A stretch of DNA of 64,000 nucleotides from an uncultured Schlesneria sp. (GTDB lineage: Bacteria; Planctomycetota; Planctomycetia; Planctomycetales; Planctomycetaceae): positions 1 through 64,000 of the forward strand of contig CAIQIR010000057.1 of assembly GCA_903871875.1 (NCBI GenBank), in the 5' to 3' direction. Every line of letters begins with the position of its first letter. Positions within the stretch are counted from its first letter, which is position 1. The position numbers were made by a program, and so were the translations under genes. The notes under the pieces were generated by a model. The model did not search any database. It was not told the origin of the DNA and saw nothing but the letters and a program-made list of their open reading frames with translations. Below, piece by piece: positions 61,601 to 64,000 of the stretch.

Positions 61601-62833
61601 TCACACCGAAGACTTTTGTTGAGCTGCGGCCGCATCCAACGCGCGATAGGCCCCGAAATCATTGAACCAGAACCGCTTGGCAATCCGGTAAACCCAACTT
61701 CGCTCGGGAATCTCTTGCCCCGGCCCGTACTGTGATGGCCGTGATTCCATCTTCGTCAGTTCGGCCAAGGCCGTCTTGCGCGCCGTCTGGTCGCCCGCCT
61801 CATGACTGACCACCAGTTGATGCAACAGATCCGGCCGTTCGAGCACGATGCAACCTCGAGTCGACGACGCGGCCAGCTGCCGGAAATCCCGCAGGAACTC
61901 CGACTGGCCAATCACATCGCGAATATGTCGCCGATCGTGGATCGATTCTTTGGCGAACTGAATGATCGGGCAGGGTTCAATCCCGCCCCACGGATTGATG
62001 TGATGCGTCAATCCCGAAGCGGCGGGGCACAGGGCCTTTCCTTCGCCGTCGTAATAGGCATCGATGATTCCGATCGGCTTGCGGACTCGCATGTCGACAA
62101 CGAAACGACGAATCCGCAGTTGCTGTTCGCGGCTTAACGAAAGTTCGGGCTGGGGATCGGGGCCCATCGGCCGGTAAACATGAAACCAGGCATACATCAC
62201 GCCCATTTCGATCAGCCGATCGAGCCACGCTTCGTTGACCAGGTCGTCAATGTTCGTCTGGCAGACGCTGGTACAAACGCCGGTGATCACCTTGTGATTC
62301 AGGCAGTTTTGCAAACCTTGCAGCGTTTTCGACAGCACTTCCGGCCGGCCGCGACGTTCGTCGCTGACAATCTCTGTTCCTTCCACACTGATCAGCGGCG
62401 TGACATTTCCCATCCGCCGCAGTTCGGCGGCCACTTCGGGCGTAATGAAGTGACCGTTGGTGAAGACCTGGAAATAGCAATCGGGATGAGCGGCCAGAAT
62501 CTCCAGCAATTGAGGATGCATAAACGGCTCGCCGCCGACGATTCCAAAAAAGTAGTTGCCCGCTTCTTTGGCTTCGGTCAGCAGACGATTCATCGATTCG
62601 ACATCGATGATCTGTTGCTTGGCCGACACATCCACCCAGCATCCCTGACAGCGCAGGTTGCAGCTATTGATGACCGAAATGTAGATAAACGGAGGAAAGA
62701 ATTCGCCCCGCTTCATCCGACGTTTGAACCGCTGGACCGACATCATCCCTTTGAAACCGAAATTGTAGGCCAGCTTCCACAACAGACGCTTGTCAGTTTC
62801 CAGCACCAGACGACGGGCCATGCGAAGATACAT
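61601..62833 (-). CDS. Radical SAM protein with SPASM-like C-terminus
   Basis: ATG 62833, with AGGA 7 bp upstream, gives 410 aa; a longer frame to 62917 lacks support. The 4Fe-4S motif is SCNLRCQGCWVD at about 57-68 (CxxxCxxC), followed by GIVGGEPFMHPQLLEIL and the SAM-binding barrel (VFTNGHFITPEVAAELRRMG, LISVEGTEIVSDERRGRP). A second Cys-containing segment, GKALCPAASGLTHHINPWGG with IEPCPIIQFA, looks like a SPASM-type auxiliary cluster. The substrate is unknown. It is followed at 36 bp (minus strand, upstream) by a G3E GTPase, and the pair may act together in metal or cofactor handling. Confidence 0.85.
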   Translation of the reverse strand: MYLRMARRLVLETDKRLLWKLAYNFGFKGMMSVQRFKRRMKRGEFFPPFIYISVINSCNLRCQGCWVDVSAKQQIIDVESMNRLLTEAKEAGNYFFGIVGGEPFMHPQLLEILAAHPDCYFQVFTNGHFITPEVAAELRRMGNVTPLISVEGTEIVSDERRGRPEVLSKTLQGLQNCLNHKVITGVCTSVCQTNIDDLVNEAWLDRLIEMGVMYAWFHVYRPMGPDPQPELSLSREQQLRIRRFVVDMRVRKPIGIIDAYYDGEGKALCPAASGLTHHINPWGGIEPCPIIQFAKESIHDRRHIRDVIGQSEFLRDFRQLAASSTRGCIVLERPDLLHQLVVSHEAGDQTARKTALAELTKMESRPSQYGPGQEIPERSWVYRIAKRFWFNDFGAYRALDAAAAQQKSSV

Positions 62834-62953
62834 CAATTTATCCTGACGCGGGTGATTCCCGCCGATCGAAAACGCGAATCGAACAGCCGTTTGCGAGTCC
62901 CGATCAGGGGTCCGCAAAACGATCAGGCCAGTTCGACCAGAACACTTGGCCGA

Positions 62954-64000
62954 TTATACGGTTCCCGCCGCCGTCATGCGATGCGTCGGCTGCGGACGGC
63001 CCGGACGGAACATCTGTACCGCGCCGAATTCCGGTGACGCCTGCCGCAAAGCACAGATTTCACGAATCGTCTCTTCGACATGTTTGCCCAGCTGAACCGG
63101 ATCGCAGGCGACGCGAGCATTCACCACCAGATCCACATTCCGCGTACTGGCATGCGAGGCCAGCGACAGTTCCGGCGGCAGGTCGCGGCTGACCAGGTTG
63201 GCGACCCCGAACGCGGCCGGACTTAAGCCGATCAGCTTGAGATGCGCCACCTCGAGACCATCTTTGACCAGTCGCTCTTTCAGTCCGCGGATCAGATCGA
63301 GCAACAGGTCGTCCAGTTTGAATTCGGTCGGGGCCGTCACCTGGACGCTGCTGTTCAACCAGCCCAGTTCCGCTTCCCCCTCGGCGTAGGAGTCATAGTC
63401 GATCTCCAGCACGCGACGACCGAAGTCACCCACCTGATCGAGAAACTCGAAATAGGCGTCGAACCCCTGACCGGTCTTGGCGGAAATCGCCAATCGCGGC
63501 GTCCGGGGATATTGTTCATCGAGCAGCGTCTGCAGTTCCTGCAATTCACTTGGCTTCAGTTCGTCGATCCGATTGATCAGAATCAGATCCGCCTCTTCCA
63601 ATTGCTTCTGCAGAATGTACGCCGCCTTGGGAGAAAACCCCGTTCCCGGTTCGTTCTTCAGAATCTTGCGGCCCTGGCTGGGCTTGAGGATCACACCATA
63701 CGGAGCGATTTCGAACCGCGTCTGATAGAGCTGTTTCAGCGGCTGGATGACGGTCGCCACCAGGTCCGTACAGCTGCCGACCGGCTCGGCCAGAATCACA
63801 TCGGGTGCCTGGTCGCGCCCAATCGAATCGATGGTCGAGATCAAATCGTTGAAGCGGCAACAGAAACAGGCCCCGGCCACTTCGCCCACATCAAACCCCT
63901 GTGAACGCAGGGATTTGGTATCGACCAGATCCGCCGCCTGATCGTTCGTGACAATTCCCACCTTCAAGCCCTGGTCCATATACCGTCGAGCCAGTCGAGC
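62954..64000 (-). CDS. G3E (CobW/HypB/UreG-like) GTPase, 5' partial
   Basis: The frame continues past the right edge, so the N-terminus with the P-loop is missing and about 348 codons remain. Visible motifs: [20 protein letters not shown], the metal-binding [14 protein letters not shown] (CxCC) in the guanine-specificity region, [11 protein letters not shown], and [10 protein letters not shown] (NKxD-like, here NRID), then an SAKTGQG-type element. The C-terminal half is an all-beta/alpha CobW_C-like part. G3E proteins insert Zn, Ni or Co into targets or chaperone B12. The 36-bp spacing from the radical SAM gene on the same strand suggests a functional unit. Confidence 0.85.
   Translation of the reverse strand, partial: ARLARRYMDQGLKVGIVTNDQAADLVDTKSLRSQGFDVGEVAGACFCCRFNDLISTIDSIGRDQAPDVILAEPVGSCTDLVATVIQPLKQLYQTRFEIAPYGVILKPSQGRKILKNEPGTGFSPKAAYILQKQLEEADLILINRIDELKPSELQELQTLLDEQYPRTPRLAISAKTGQGFDAYFEFLDQVGDFGRRVLEIDYDSYAEGEAELGWLNSSVQVTAPTEFKLDDLLLDLIRGLKERLVKDGLEVAHLKLIGLSPAAFGVANLVSRDLPPELSLASHASTRNVDLVVNARVACDPVQLGKHVEETIREICALRQASPEFGAVQMFRPGRPQPTHRMTAAGTV

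Noticed and set aside
1-64000. CRISPR arrays or cas genes
   Set aside because: No regularly spaced short direct repeats were seen, and no Cas family was recognised; the 137-bp tandem units are IS66 ends.

Overview
This window reads as chromosomal DNA from a planctomycete, probably of the Planctomycetales or Gemmatales. No 16S or other marker gene is present, so this rests on gene content: two Tat-exported DUF1501 proteins, a formylglycine-type sulfatase, sugar-binding or hydrolase propeller proteins, a WD40-repeat Ser/Thr kinase translated with an ECF sigma factor, a multi-pass membrane kinase, an FHA-membrane-propeller protein, a DUF2079 membrane protein, a WaaP-like lipopolysaccharide kinase, an exported Pcm fused to a jelly-roll domain, and two genes (mfnB-like and DUF447) tied to methanofuran/tetrahydromethanopterin C1 chemistry. 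Genes are on both strands, mostly as single units with few real operons.

Layout. 1-6.1 kb: polysaccharide and sulfated-glycan genes (partial glycosidase-like protein, beta-propeller glycosidase-like protein, GNAT acetyltransferase, sulfatase, DUF1501). 6.3-14.2 kb: an alkyltransferase-like protein, SufU, a beta/gamma-crystallin protein, a PilT-like ATPase, a membrane Ser/Thr kinase with a zinc-ribbon membrane protein, and an MDR oxidoreductase.

About 14.7-28.24 kb is a decayed genomic island. It holds an hsdM truncated and joined to the tail of another gene, a glycosyltransferase with a probable C-terminal frameshift beside a polysaccharide pyruvyl transferase, a MobF/TrwC relaxase pseudogene, a ParB-like gene cut by an IS66 fragment, three successive IS66 right ends, an RHS/YD-repeat chimera, an IS66 transposase N-terminal remnant in the opposite orientation, a RES-like gene between two direct repeats, and a large serine recombinase with a small partner gene. 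The recombinase frame runs into a tRNA-Pro(CGG) gene and its terminator, which marks the likely integration site. The left attachment site was not found.

28.4-44.7 kb is core-like: dusB, an HtrA protease, argJ, a WaaP-like kinase, a small lipoprotein, a CinA-C amidohydrolase, a secreted planctomycete protein, a solitary Eco57I-like methyltransferase coupled to an exported Pcm, a CDGSH protein, a phosphodiesterase, a BFD-like ferredoxin, mfnB and a DUF2079 protein. 45.1-64 kb carries signalling and envelope genes: sigma factor plus WD40 kinase, a second DUF1501, hemD, an MsbA-like ABC exporter, a PQQ-type propeller protein, DUF447, a PAS-PAS-PP2C phosphatase, an FHA-propeller giant, and a radical SAM protein next to a G3E GTPase that runs off the window.

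All functions are read from sequence motifs and family knowledge; no database search was run. The strongest candidates for something unusual are the island's fossil conjugation and IS66 structures, the recombinase/tRNA overlap, the RES-like gene between repeats, the RHS chimera, and the paired hairpins near 41.4 kb.
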